From Roseateles puraquae (lineage in GTDB: Bacteria; Pseudomonadota; Gammaproteobacteria; Burkholderiales; Burkholderiaceae_C), in the NCBI RefSeq assembly GCF_002205845.1, contig NZ_NISI01000012.1:91766-155765 (forward strand): 64,000 nucleotides of DNA, written 5' to 3'. Both the position numbers and the translations under genes were made by a program. Under the pieces are notes generated by a model. The model saw nothing but the letters and a program-made list of their open reading frames with translations. It had not been told where the DNA came from and did no database searches. Shown here piece after piece: positions 17,541-28,449 of the stretch. Every line of letters begins with the position of its first letter. The first letter of the stretch is position 1.

Positions 17541-17858
17541 ATGAAAGCCTGGGTTCTGCTGCCGGCGGTGCTGGCGGCGTCATCTGCTCCTGCGCAGGAG
17601 CTCGGCGTCGGCCGGCAGCTCGCCGCCACCTGCGCCACGTGCCACGGCACGCAGGGCCGTGCGGTCGGCTCGGTCATCCCGCCGCTGGCTGGCATGAAGG
17701 CCGAGGTGCTGCTGTCGGCCATGGCCGACTACCGCCAGGGGCGCCAGCCCGGCACCGTGATGCCGCAGATCGCCAAGGGCTACACCGAGGAGCAGCTGCG
17801 CCTGATCGCAGCCTACTTCGCCGCCCAGCCGGCCCCGGCGCCGGCCTCGCGGCCGTGA
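17541..17858 (+). CDS. fccA: periplasmic c-type cytochrome, sulfide dehydrogenase haem subunit (FccA-like)
   Basis: A 105-residue single-haem cytochrome. The signal peptide (MKAWVLLPAVLAASSAPAQE) sends it to the periplasm. The haem motif is CATCH (Cys31, Cys34, His35), and the sixth ligand is probably Met74 in GTVMPQIA. Size and sequence match the single-haem FccA/SoxE group that partners a flavin subunit. The next gene, overlapping by GTGA, encodes that flavoprotein, so the pair forms flavocytochrome c, which oxidises sulfide to elemental sulfur or polysulfide and passes electrons to c-type cytochromes. Confidence 0.88.
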   Translation: MKAWVLLPAVLAASSAPAQELGVGRQLAATCATCHGTQGRAVGSVIPPLAGMKAEVLLSAMADYRQGRQPGTVMPQIAKGYTEEQLRLIAAYFAAQPAPAPASRP

Positions 17859-19099
17859 TCGCGCGCCGCGAGTTGCTGGGGGCGGCGAGCCTGGCGCTGG
17901 CCGGCTGCGCCACGCCGGGCCGCGCCCGACCGCAGGTGGTCGTCGTGGGAGGCGGCTTCGGCGGGGCCACCGCCGCGCGCTACCTCAAGCTCTGGGGCGG
18001 CGCGGCCGTGGACGTGACCCTGGTGGAGCGCAACGACGGCTTCATCTCCTGCCCGATGTCCAACCTCGTCATCGCCGGCGTGCGCGAGCCGCTGAGCCTC
18101 GCCCACGGCTACGCGGCGCTGGAGGCCCAGGGCGTGCGCCGGCTGCGCGGCGAGGTGGTGGGCATCGACCCGGCCGGCCGCAGCCTGCGCCTGGCCGACC
18201 GCAGCACGCGGCGCTGGGACCGGCTCATCCTGGCGCCGGGCATCGACTTCCAGCTCGACGCCACGCCCGGCCTCGCCGCCGCGCTGGACAGCGGCCGTGT
18301 GGTGCATGCCTGGAAGGCCGGCGCACAGACCCTGGCCCTGCGCCGCCAGCTCCAAGCCCTGCCCGACGGCGGCGTGGTGCTGATGAGCATCCCGAAGGCG
18401 CCCTATCGCTGCCCGCCCGGCCCCTATGAGCGGGCCTGCCTGATCGCGTCCTGGCTGCGCCGCCACCGGCCGCGCGCCAAGCTGCTGGTGTTGGACGCCA
18501 ACCCCGAGATCCAGAGCAAGAAGGCGCTGTTCGAGCGGGCCTTTCGCGAGCACCACGCCGGCGTGCTGACCTACCAGCCCAACGCCGAGCTGCGCGAGGT
18601 GGCCGGCGACGTGGCGCGCTTCGAGTTCGAGGACGTGCGTGCCGACGTGCTCAACCTCATCCCGCCTCAGCGCGCCGGGTCGCTGGCGCGCGAGTTGGCC
18701 AATGTCAACGGACGCTGGGTCGGGGTGGACTGGCTGTCCATGCAGGCCCAGGCCGCGGCGGGCGTGCATGTGGTGGGCGATGCAGTCTTCTCGGCGCCTG
18801 GCATGCCGAAGTCGGCGCACCTCGCCAACCAGCAGGCCAAGGTCGCGGCAGCGGCGGTGCTGGCCGAGCTGCAGGGTCAGCCGGTCAACCCGGCGCCGGT
18901 GGTGATGAACACCTGCTACAGCTTCGTCACGCCCGACGAAGCCATGCATGTGGCCGCCGTCTACCAGTACGACGCCACCGAGCGCACGATGAAGGCCGTG
19001 GCCGGCGCGGGCGGGGTGTCGCCGCGTGCGAGCGCTGCCGAGGCCGATGTGGCGCGGGACTGGGCCGAGAACATCTGGGCCGACAGCCTGGCACTGGGG

Positions 19100-19108
<9 letters not shown>
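17855..19108 (+). CDS. fccB: flavocytochrome c sulfide dehydrogenase, flavin-binding subunit
   Basis: A 417-residue flavoprotein translated from a GTG overlapping the fccA stop. The N-terminus has twin arginines followed by a hydrophobic stretch (RRELLGAASLALAGCA), consistent with Tat export; LAGC also resembles a lipobox. FAD-binding Rossmann motif VVVVGGGFGGATAARYL at about 29-43. The redox cysteines of FccB are present in FISCPMSN (Cys66) and in YRCPPGPYERAC near residue 190, with HVVGDAVFSAPGMPKSAHLANQQ as the second dinucleotide motif. It should transfer electrons from sulfide to the haem of FccA. The C-terminus overlaps the convergent kinase gene by nine bases. Confidence 0.9.
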
Positions 19109-21664
<2,556 letters not shown>

Positions 21665-21673
21665 GGCAGGGCC

Positions 21674-22108
21674 TTACCAACTGCCGGTGTTCGGCATCGA
21701 GGCCCAGGGCTCGGCCGGCGGCAGGGCCGGGCCAGCCTGCAGCAGCTCGACCGAGATGCCGTCGGGCGAGCGCACGAAGGCCATGCGGCCGTCGCGCGGC
21801 GGGCGGTTGATGGTCACGCCGTGCTGCTGCAGCTTGGCGCAGGCGGCATAGATGTCCTGGACGGCATAGGCCAGGTGGCCGAAATTGCGGCCGCCGGTGT
21901 AGACCTCGGCCTTGCCGTCGGCGTCGGGCCAGTTGTAGGTCAGCTCGACCTGGGCGTCTTCATCGCCCGGGGCGGCCAGGTACACGAGGGTGAAGCGGCC
22001 GGCCTCATGCTCGGATCGCTTGACCTCGACAAGGCCGAGGGCGTCCCGGTAGAAGCGCATCGAGGCGTCCAGGTCATGGACGCGGACCATGGTGTGCAGG
22101 TATTTCAT
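21674..22108 (-). CDS. gloA: lactoylglutathione lyase (glyoxalase I)
   Basis: A 144-residue glyoxalase I. The two betaalphabetabetabeta modules show metal ligands and signature segments: [29 protein letters not shown] with the first-module Glu, [21 protein letters not shown] (His) and [14 protein letters not shown] (Glu). It converts the glutathione hemithioacetal of methylglyoxal to S-lactoylglutathione in the cytoplasm, for glyoxalase II to hydrolyse. The Ni-type bacterial enzyme is expected from the short form. GAGAAT at 22116-22121 (complement) ends seven bases before the ATG, suggesting a leaderless transcript. Confidence 0.93.
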   Translation of the reverse strand: MKYLHTMVRVHDLDASMRFYRDALGLVEVKRSEHEAGRFTLVYLAAPGDEDAQVELTYNWPDADGKAEVYTGGRNFGHLAYAVQDIYAACAKLQQHGVTINRPPRDGRMAFVRSPDGISVELLQAGPALPPAEPWASMPNTGSW

Positions 22109-22242
22109 GGCGCCGATTCTCGCGGCCGAACGCTGTCCTCAGGAACCACGGGGTTGCCTGCGACACCGCCCCAAGGCGCGCGCCAGCGCCGCCGCCCCTC
22201 CAGCGACTCCCACGGATCCGGCTCCGCCGGGCCGTCGGGAGT

Positions 22243-22280
22243 GCCCCCTTGAGGGGGCGCGCGCAGCGCGTAGGGGGTGG
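22243..22280. repeat. palindromic GC-rich element, possible dispersed repeat or terminator
   Basis: GCCCCC (22243-22248), loop TTGA, and GGGGGC (22253-22258) form a perfect hairpin, followed at once by a second small inverted repeat (CGCGCGCAGCGCG) and then TAGGGGGTGG. It lies right after the stop of the peptidase-hydrolase gene. The form resembles dispersed palindromes seen at 3' ends of genes in Burkholderiales, from memory; only one copy is in this window so dispersal cannot be tested here. Nothing else coding is seen in 22109-22281. Confidence 0.5.
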
Positions 22281-22281
22281 T

Positions 22282-24507
22282 CTAGTAATCCAGCCATTCC
22301 ATCGGTGCGACCAGGCTTGCTCCGCGGATGCGCTCCAGCGTCCCGGTCAGCACGTCGATGTTGTTGTCGAAGCTGCCATGGCTGGCGTCGATCTGGTCGC
22401 CGGCCTTGGTGATGCGCACCTTGGGGCTGGCCACCCGCTGCAGTAGCTCGCCCGCGGGCCAGAGCTTGAGCCAGGCGGCGACGTCGGGGTTGGGCTTGCC
22501 GCCCGGCCCCAACGCCCATTGATCGTCCACCCAGGCGGGGTCGGGCTTGACCAGCGCGCGTTCCATGCCCAGCAAGGGCTGCTTGCGCACATCGTCCAGC
22601 GCGCGCGAGACGAGGTAGAGGAGGGACTTGCCGTAGATGTCGCGGCGCGCGTCAGGCAGGCCATCGGCACGTTCATTGCCATCGGTCAGCACATGCAGGC
22701 GCAGGCGGTCCAGCGGCAGCACGCCGGCCTGGTGGGCGGCGCCGTAGTGCTGCACCGCAAAGCCGCTGGAGCAGGCGGCGGCATAGAGCTCGCAGCTCGC
22801 CACCGGCAGCACGTCGCGCCCGTCGAGGCGGTCCAGCAGATGGCCCAGCAGGATGGAGCCGGCCGAGTGGCCCACCAGGTGCAGCTCCAGCGTCTTGCCG
22901 GCCTTGGCGAGCTGGTCGCGCAACTCGCGCAGCAGCTGGGCGCTCAGGTCCAGCACATGGTCGGGTGTGGCCCCGCCCGCGGCGTTCTCGCGCATCTCCG
23001 CCCAGATGCCACGGGCGAACTGGCGCGCCACGGCCTCCAGCGCCCGGTCCTTGGCTTCGCCGGCGGCTTCGCGCAGGCGGTCCAGCCAGCCCTCGCTGCG
23101 CTGGCCATCGATGACGCGGTGGGCCAGGTCTTCCACCATCGCCTTGAGCGTCTCGCCGGGGCCGGTCTTCCAGGTGAAGAACAGCGGATAGATGCCATTG
23201 GCCAGGAAGTAGGGCGCCAGCACCCGGATGCGCTGCACGGAGGCGAGCTCGTTGTTCAGCCCGCCATGCGCGTAGAGCGCGAGCTTGACCGTCTTGCCGC
23301 CGGCCGCCTTGGCCCAGGCCAGCGGTCGCTCCACGATGATCTCGCGGGCCAGGCCCAGGCGGTCGCGCCGGTCGCGGGTGAAGTCGGTGGCCATCAGCTG
23401 GCCGTCGTTGCCCGAGACCAGCGTGTGGGTGTAGGCCGCGTCGGTGCGCAGCGGCTGGTAGGGCTTGTGGTCGAAGACGTGGTTGAAGGGCCAAGGGTCG
23501 TCGCGGGGGTTGTCCTGCACGCGCAGCGTGGCGCCCACGTCCGTGAGCCCGCGGCCGGCCATGACGCGAAAGCCGCTGGCTGCGCGTGCCGCCTTGCCGC
23601 GCGTGGCGGTGGCGGCCTGGCGGCCCTGGATGTCCGACAGGTCCTGCGGCACACCCAGGGCCACCGCCCAGGCATCGGTGCCGTTGGTGACCCAGTCTTC
23701 GTAGCTCAGGATGGCGAAGCCGCTGGCGCCCCAGTCGGTGCCCCAGCTGTTCTGCACGACGAAGCCGCGTTCGTTGTAGCCCACCAGCGCAAAGGCGTGA
23801 CCGCCGGTGGCCTTGACCTGGCGTTCGATGCGCGGCAGCTTGTCGTGGCTGGCAGGCATGGGGCTGGCGTCCAGGGTCCAGCCATCGTGCACGTCGGCCG
23901 ACACGTAGATCGCGCCGATCTCGTAGATGGCGGCCTGCATGTCCACCACGCTCTTCTTGTCGACGCGGTAGTACACGCCGAGCGCCCGGGTGGTGGCGTC
24001 TTCGTCCCAGCCGGGCTGGGGACGCTCGAACACGCCGTTGCCGTCCTTGTCGAGCGGGTAGGGCCACAGCGCCGCCGAGCAGATGCCATGCTTGTGCCAG
24101 CCCTTGAGCGCGCCGCGGCAGGAGGAGCCTTCGTAGTCCTGCCCGGGCCATTCGTCGTAGAGCTTGGCCAGCTCGTAGAACATGCGCGGGCTCACCAGCT
24201 CGGGCAGGCGGCGGCTGCGCGGTGCGGCGAGGTGCCGCAGCCAGTAGAGGTAGTTGGTGACGCAGGCCAGGCCGAAGCCGGTGCAGGCGCCTTCGTTGCC
24301 CTGGTTGAGGATGCGGCCGGCCTTCACGTAGGCCGGCAGCAGGCGCTTGAGGTCGGCGTCCATCGGCCAGCGGGGTGGCAGCGAGCGCAGCGGCGAGCGG
24401 TAGACGAGGTCGCGCAGGTCGAGCCGGTCGGGGCGGGCATCGAGCTTGGGGCTGGGCGCGGCGGGCGGGGTTGTCTTCTTGCTGGGCTTGGCGGTCTTGG
24501 TGGCCAT
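22282..24507 (-). CDS. papain-like (C1) peptidase fused to an alpha/beta-hydrolase
   Basis: A 741-residue protein from ATG 24507, with a Lys/Pro-rich N-terminus and no signal peptide. Residues about 60-290 are a papain-family domain: oxyanion Gln69 and nucleophile Cys75 (QGNEGACTG, the six-residue spacing of papain Q19/C25), His237 in GGHAFALVGYN and Asn253 in VQNSWGTDWG. Residues about 405-730 are a serine hydrolase: oxyanion-like LYAHGGLNN at 411-419, GHSAGS with Ser548, and a plausible catalytic His710 in DASHGSFDNN. The linker (290-400) is unassigned. I know of no standard family with both enzymes in one chain. Targets are unknown. No immunity-like neighbour is obvious. It is divergent from the panE-like gene. 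Confidence 0.85.
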   Translation of the reverse strand: MATKTAKPSKKTTPPAAPSPKLDARPDRLDLRDLVYRSPLRSLPPRWPMDADLKRLLPAYVKAGRILNQGNEGACTGFGLACVTNYLYWLRHLAAPRSRRLPELVSPRMFYELAKLYDEWPGQDYEGSSCRGALKGWHKHGICSAALWPYPLDKDGNGVFERPQPGWDEDATTRALGVYYRVDKKSVVDMQAAIYEIGAIYVSADVHDGWTLDASPMPASHDKLPRIERQVKATGGHAFALVGYNERGFVVQNSWGTDWGASGFAILSYEDWVTNGTDAWAVALGVPQDLSDIQGRQAATATRGKAARAASGFRVMAGRGLTDVGATLRVQDNPRDDPWPFNHVFDHKPYQPLRTDAAYTHTLVSGNDGQLMATDFTRDRRDRLGLAREIIVERPLAWAKAAGGKTVKLALYAHGGLNNELASVQRIRVLAPYFLANGIYPLFFTWKTGPGETLKAMVEDLAHRVIDGQRSEGWLDRLREAAGEAKDRALEAVARQFARGIWAEMRENAAGGATPDHVLDLSAQLLRELRDQLAKAGKTLELHLVGHSAGSILLGHLLDRLDGRDVLPVASCELYAAACSSGFAVQHYGAAHQAGVLPLDRLRLHVLTDGNERADGLPDARRDIYGKSLLYLVSRALDDVRKQPLLGMERALVKPDPAWVDDQWALGPGGKPNPDVAAWLKLWPAGELLQRVASPKVRITKAGDQIDASHGSFDNNIDVLTGTLERIRGASLVAPMEWLDY

Positions 24508-24588
24508 GTGGGTCTCCGCTTTATGCAAGCGGCAGATCATGTCAACCTATCCCCATCCCCGACAAGCGCGCGTGCGAGACTCATCCTC

Positions 24589-25563
24589 ATGATGAAGGTC
24601 TGCATCGTCGGCTTGGGGGCCATCGGCGGCTGGTTGGCCGCGCATCTGCAACGGCTGCAGGATGTGCGCGTGAGCGCGCTGGCCCGGGGTGACACCCTGG
24701 CCGCCGTGAGCGCACACGGCCTGCGGCTGGACATCGGCGGCGAGACCTGGCGAGCGCCGCTGCACGCCAGCGACGACCCCGCCGAGCTGGGCGAGCAGGA
24801 CCTCGTCATCCTCGCCGTCAAGGGGCCCGCGGTGGCCGGCGTGGCGGCGCAGGTGGCGCAGCTCTGTGGCACGCACACGCGGGTGCTGACGGCGCTCAAC
24901 GGCCTGCCCTGGTGGTTCACGGCCGGGCTGCCGGTGCCGGGGCTGTCCCTCGCCAGCGTGGACCCGGGCGGCCGCATCGCGGCGCTGCTGCCCCCGGCGC
25001 GCGTGATCGGCTGCGTGGTGCATGCCAGCTGTGCGCTGCGCGAGCCCGGCTGGGTGCGGCATGTGATGGGGAACGGCCTGCTGCTGGGCGAGGCCACGGG
25101 CGGCAGCAGTGCGGGGCTGGCCGAGGCCACGGCGCTGCTGACCCGCGCGGGCTTTGGCGCCAAGGCGGTGGACAGCATCCAGCGCGAGGTCTTCTACAAG
25201 CTCTGGGGCAACATGACGACCAACCCCGTCTCGGCCTTGACCCGTGCCACCACCGACCGCATCCTGGCCGACGAGCTGGTCTGCGAGTTCACGACGGCCA
25301 TCATGCGCGAGGCCGCCGTCATCGGCGAGAAGGTGGGCTGCCCGATCGCACAGTCGCCGCAGGACCGCCATGCCATCACCCGCTCGCTGGGCGCGTTCAA
25401 GACCTCGATGCTGCAGGACATCGAAGCCGGCCGCGCCATCGAGACCGACGCGCTGCTGGCCGCCCCGCGCGAGCTGGCTCAGCAGGTGGGCGCGGTCACG
25501 CCGATGCTGGATGCGCTGCTGGGGCTGACGCGGTTGATGGACGCGGGCCGGGTCAGGTCTTGA
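24589..25563 (+). CDS. panE: 2-dehydropantoate 2-reductase-family protein
   Basis: A 324-residue ketopantoate reductase family member. The N-terminal Rossmann motif is VCIVGLGAIGGWLAAHL (GLGAIGG); ILAVKGPAV follows the strand pattern of the family. The middle contains GCVVHASCALREPGWVRH and the catalytic-helix region FYKLWGNMTTNPVSALTRAT, in which the Lys and Asn of family members are present. Substrate specificity within this family is loose, so it may not be the main pantothenate enzyme. Starts are tandem ATGs at 24589 and 24592. Its C-terminus overlaps the convergent GNAT gene by 11 bases. Confidence 0.86.
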   Translation: MMKVCIVGLGAIGGWLAAHLQRLQDVRVSALARGDTLAAVSAHGLRLDIGGETWRAPLHASDDPAELGEQDLVILAVKGPAVAGVAAQVAQLCGTHTRVLTALNGLPWWFTAGLPVPGLSLASVDPGGRIAALLPPARVIGCVVHASCALREPGWVRHVMGNGLLLGEATGGSSAGLAEATALLTRAGFGAKAVDSIQREVFYKLWGNMTTNPVSALTRATTDRILADELVCEFTTAIMREAAVIGEKVGCPIAQSPQDRHAITRSLGAFKTSMLQDIEAGRAIETDALLAAPRELAQQVGAVTPMLDALLGLTRLMDAGRVRS

Positions 25564-26050
25564 GGCGCGCCCAGCGCTCGTGGTCGCGCCAGCGGCCGCC
25601 GATCTTCAGGTACTTGGGCGAATAGCCCTCGCGCTGGAAGCCGCAGCGCTGCACCAGCGCCAGCGAGGCGGCATTGCCGGGCTGGATGTTCGCCTCCAGC
25701 CGGTGCAGGCCGAGGTCGGTGAAGGCGTGGCGCACCATGGCCTTCAGCCCGGTCGTCATGTGGCCCTGGCCGGCGAGGCCGGCAAAGGCGTAGTAGCCGA
25801 GATAGCCGCTTCGAAACGCGCCCATCACGATGTTGGTCAGGTGGATGGCGCCCGCGAGTTGGCCGTCCACCTCCACGACAAAGCCGTGGTGGGCCTGGAA
25901 GTCGAAACGTGCCAGGTGGCGGGCGAAGGCCGGCGCATCGCAGGGCGCGGTGACCCACGGTTGGTGCAGCCGGCGGCTCGCGCGGGCCGCGGCGATGAAG
26001 GCGGCTTCGTCAGCCGCCGTGACGGGCCGGATCTGCGCCAGCGCCGGCAC
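25553..26050 (-). CDS. RimJ/RimL-type N-acetyltransferase
   Basis: A 165-residue GNAT protein from a GTG at 26050. It shows the RimJ/L pattern: IRPVTAADEAAFIAAARASRRLH, GAIHLTNIVMGAFRSGYLGYYAFAGLAGQGHMTTGLKAMV (with the acetyl-CoA loop AGQGHM) and LHRLEANIQPGNAASLALVQRCGFQREGYSPKYLKI, the family ending. It probably acetylates an N-terminal amine of a protein or small molecule. It starts four bases after the NnrU stop and is likely co-transcribed with it. Substrate unknown. Confidence 0.87.
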   Translation of the reverse strand: MPALAQIRPVTAADEAAFIAAARASRRLHQPWVTAPCDAPAFARHLARFDFQAHHGFVVEVDGQLAGAIHLTNIVMGAFRSGYLGYYAFAGLAGQGHMTTGLKAMVRHAFTDLGLHRLEANIQPGNAASLALVQRCGFQREGYSPKYLKIGGRWRDHERWARLKT

Positions 26051-26054
26051 GGGT

Positions 26055-26627
26055 TCAACGCCCCAGCGGGGCGATGCCCAGCCAGGCGGCGTGCGCCCAG
26101 AACGCGAAGAAGGCCCACAGCGCGACGCCCAGCACGACCGTGGCGGCGGTGCCCGCCGCTGTGCCGGGGGCTGCCGGCACAGCGGGGCGGCGGCGTGCCG
26201 CGCGGAACACCAGGATGGCCCACACCAGGAAGCTGCCGAACAGCATGATGTCAGCCAAGGTGTTGTTCGCGATCAGGTGGGCGAAGGCCCAGACCTTCAC
26301 GGCCAGCGTCATCGGGTGCTGCAGCTTGGCCTTGAGGTGGTTGCGCGGCACATAGGCCGCCGCCAGCAGCACCATGGCCACCAGCATCAGGGCCGCGGCG
26401 CCGTGGTTCATGCCGCGGATGGCCGGCCACAGCACGACGGGCTGCTGGCGCGCCAGCGAGTAGCCCCACAGGATCAGCGCGAAGCCGATCAGCGAGACGA
26501 CGGTGTAGGCGCCCTTCCAGCCCTTTTCGCCCAGCTGCCGGATCATGGCGAGGCGCCAGCGCGGCGTGACGGCTTGGGTCAGGTGGATGCCAAGAAAGAG
26601 GGCGAGGCCCAGGGCCAACCAGGTCAT
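26055..26627 (-). CDS. NnrU-family integral membrane protein
   Basis: A 190-residue protein with five or six hydrophobic helices. The sequence matches NnrU: LALGLALFLGIHLTQAVTPRWR, TVVSLIGFALILWGYSLAR, and LQHPMTLAVKVWAFAHLIANNTLADIMLFGSFLVWAI with conserved His and Asn. NnrU is linked by genome context to nitric-oxide and denitrification regulation in some organisms and is distantly related to isoprenylcysteine methyltransferases, but no denitrification genes are near here. GGAGAA lies 8 bases upstream of the ATG. It sits between an Lrp-type regulator and a GNAT gene. Confidence 0.86.
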   Translation of the reverse strand: MTWLALGLALFLGIHLTQAVTPRWRLAMIRQLGEKGWKGAYTVVSLIGFALILWGYSLARQQPVVLWPAIRGMNHGAAALMLVAMVLLAAAYVPRNHLKAKLQHPMTLAVKVWAFAHLIANNTLADIMLFGSFLVWAILVFRAARRRPAVPAAPGTAAGTAATVVLGVALWAFFAFWAHAAWLGIAPLGR

Positions 26628-26646
26628 GTCGGGGTTCTCCGTGAGG

Positions 26647-27111
26647 CTAGGTCTGTCGATCCACGCGCAGCGCAAGCACGACGGAGCTGTTGGTGCGCAG
26701 CACGCCGTCGATCTCGCCGATTTCGTCCAGCAGCGCGTCGAGCCGGGCCGTAGTGTCGGCGCGCAAGAGTGCCATGTAATCAAACTCACCACTCACCGAA
26801 GCGAGCTGGCGCAGTTCCGGCAGTTCTGATAGGCGCTTGACCACCTCGCGCCCGGCCTTGGGGCTGACCGTGATGCCGACGAAGGCCTGCACGCTGCGGC
26901 CGGCTTCGTCGCCGCCCAAGCGCGCGGTGTAGCCCACGATGCGGCCGCTGGCCTCCAGCCGCGCCAGCCGCGCGACCACGGTGGTGCGGGCCACGCCCAG
27001 CTTGCGTGCGAGCGTGGCCGTGCTTTCGCGGGCGTTGGCCTGCAGCAGCAGGATCAGGCGGCGGTCGAGGTCGTCCGGCGGCGCGCTGGTGTTTACCCGT
27101 GATTCATCCAT
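26647..27111 (-). CDS. Lrp/AsnC-family transcriptional regulator
   Basis: A 154-residue regulator. N-terminal helix-turn-helix (LDRRLILLLQANARESTATLARKLGVARTTVVARLARLEASGRI), then the RAM/AsnC effector domain (VQAFVGITVSPKAGREVVKRLSEL, ASVSGEFDYMALLRADTT). The divergent gene pair for lysine catabolism and the repeated GACGAAA motif in the shared gap make lysine or an intermediate a plausible ligand, though this is inference. A GATGAT eight bases before the ATG may be part of a promoter. Followed in the same direction by NnrU and GNAT genes. Confidence 0.92.
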   Translation of the reverse strand: MDESRVNTSAPPDDLDRRLILLLQANARESTATLARKLGVARTTVVARLARLEASGRIVGYTARLGGDEAGRSVQAFVGITVSPKAGREVVKRLSELPELRQLASVSGEFDYMALLRADTTARLDALLDEIGEIDGVLRTNSSVVLALRVDRQT

Positions 27112-27127
27112 AACGGCGAATCATCGC

Positions 27128-27180
27128 GACGAAACGGCGAGAGGGCAATTGATTTCGTCGAAAGCGTGCTTTCTTTCGTC
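27128..27180. promoter_or_regulatory. repeated GACGAAA/TTTCGTC motifs, candidate Lrp operator
   Basis: Three copies lie between the divergent lrp and lysine-catabolic starts: GACGAAA at 27128-27134, and TTTCGTC at 27153-27159 and 27174-27180. The last two are 21 bases apart, about two helical turns, and the first is an inverted copy. This spacing suits the octameric Lrp-type regulators. TAGAGT at 27193-27198 could be the -10 for the plus-strand gene, with the start and ribosome site (GAGGAG, 27223-27228) downstream. Confidence 0.55.
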
Positions 27181-27233
27181 ACGGTCTCTGCCTAGAGTGC
27201 GCCGCAGTCCATCTGTCATCTTGAGGAGCCTCC

Positions 27234-28328
27234 ATGAAGATCGCCCTGCTTGGCGCCGGCCACATCGGCCAGACCATCGCCCGCCTGCTGCACGCCACGG
27301 GCGACTATCAGGTCACGGTGCTGGACAAGAACCCGGCCTACCTGAAGGCGCTGGCCGACGAGGGCATTGCCACGGCCGGAGTCGACAGCGACAACCGTGC
27401 GGCGCTCGCCGCGCAGCTCCGCGGCAAGGATGCGGTCGTCAATGCGCTGCCCTACCACCTGGCCATCACCGCGGCCGAACTGGCGCTGGAATGCGGCTGC
27501 CACTATTTCGACCTGACCGAGGACGTGGCCGCCACCAAGGCCATCAAGCAGATGGCCGAGGGCGCCCGCACCGCCTTCATGCCGCAGTGCGGCCTGGCGC
27601 CGGGTTTCATCGGCATCGTGGCCCACCACCTGGCCAGCGGCTTTGACAGCGTGCGCGACGTGCAAATGCGCGTCGGCGCGCTGCCGGCCTTCCCGACCAA
27701 CGCGCTCAAGTACAACCTGACCTGGTCGGTCGACGGGCTCATCAACGAATACTGCCACCCCTGCGAGGCCATCCACGAGGGCGAAACCATCGCCGCGCTG
27801 CCGCTCGAAGGGCTGGAGCACTTCAGTCTGGACGGTACCGAGTACGAGGCCTTCAACACCTCCGGCGGCCTGGGCACGCTGTGCGAAACCTGGGCGGGCA
27901 AGGTGCGCAATCTTGACTACAAGACCGTGCGCTACCCCGGCCACCGCGACCTGATGCAGTTCCTGCTGGGCGACCTCGGTCTGAAGGGCGACCAGGAAAA
28001 CCTCAAGGCCATCATGCGCAAGAGCATGCCGGCCACCATGCAGGACGTGGTGCTGGTGTTCGTGACCGTCTCGGGCATGAAGAACGGCGTGCTGCTGCAG
28101 GAGGTGTTCGCGCGCAAGATCTTCGCCACCCGCGACGGCGCCCAGCCGCTGTCGGCCATCCAGATCACGACCGCAGCCGGCATCTGCGCCGCGGTCGACC
28201 TGTTCCGCGAAGGCAAGCTGCCGCAGAAGGGCTTCGTGCGCCAGGAGCAGGTCGCGCTGCCCGACTTCCTGGCCAACCGCTTCGGCGCGGCCTATCAGCA
28301 AAGCCGTCAGGTCGAGTCGATTTCCTGA
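27234..28328 (+). CDS. saccharopine dehydrogenase-like / L-lysine dehydrogenase
   Basis: A 364-residue protein. N-terminal NAD-binding motif ALLGAGHIGQTIARLL (GAGHIG), then VVNALPYHLAITAAELALECGCHYFDLTED and a substrate domain (MPQCGLAPGFIGIVAHHLASGF), the pattern of the saccharopine dehydrogenase/lysine 6-dehydrogenase superfamily. With the next gene, it probably oxidises the epsilon-amino group of lysine (or saccharopine) to aminoadipate semialdehyde. Length fits lysine dehydrogenase. GAGGAG six bases before the ATG. Divergent from the Lrp regulator. Confidence 0.86.
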   Translation: MKIALLGAGHIGQTIARLLHATGDYQVTVLDKNPAYLKALADEGIATAGVDSDNRAALAAQLRGKDAVVNALPYHLAITAAELALECGCHYFDLTEDVAATKAIKQMAEGARTAFMPQCGLAPGFIGIVAHHLASGFDSVRDVQMRVGALPAFPTNALKYNLTWSVDGLINEYCHPCEAIHEGETIAALPLEGLEHFSLDGTEYEAFNTSGGLGTLCETWAGKVRNLDYKTVRYPGHRDLMQFLLGDLGLKGDQENLKAIMRKSMPATMQDVVLVFVTVSGMKNGVLLQEVFARKIFATRDGAQPLSAIQITTAAGICAAVDLFREGKLPQKGFVRQEQVALPDFLANRFGAAYQQSRQVESIS

Positions 28329-28356
28329 TTCGCCATTTGTTGAAGCCGGACCAAGC

Positions 28357-28424
28357 TACAGAGGCACAGAGACACAGAGGGCGCGGCACGGCTTCTCTGT
28401 GCCTCTGCGTCTCTGTGGCTGTGT
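28357..28424. repeat. long inverted repeat of CACAGAG-type units
   Basis: The left arm (28357-28380) is built of CAGAGGCACAGAGACACAGAGG and the right arm (about 28394-28424) of its near complement; CACAGAGACACAGAGG against the reverse complement CACAGAGACGCAGAGG differs at one base of 16. The two arms flank a GC-rich loop of about 13 bases. It lies between the lysine dehydrogenase and aldehyde dehydrogenase genes, where the transcript could fold into a strong hairpin. CACAGAG units of this kind are a recurring interspersed palindrome in proteobacteria, from memory. Confidence 0.65.
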
Positions 28425-28449
28425 TCTTCGATCGCGAGATGATCACGCC

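Noticed and set aside
22519..24588. A 690-residue upstream extension of the panE-like frame
   Set aside because: It is the shadow of the peptidase-hydrolase gene; the Rossmann motif begins at the ATG at 24589.
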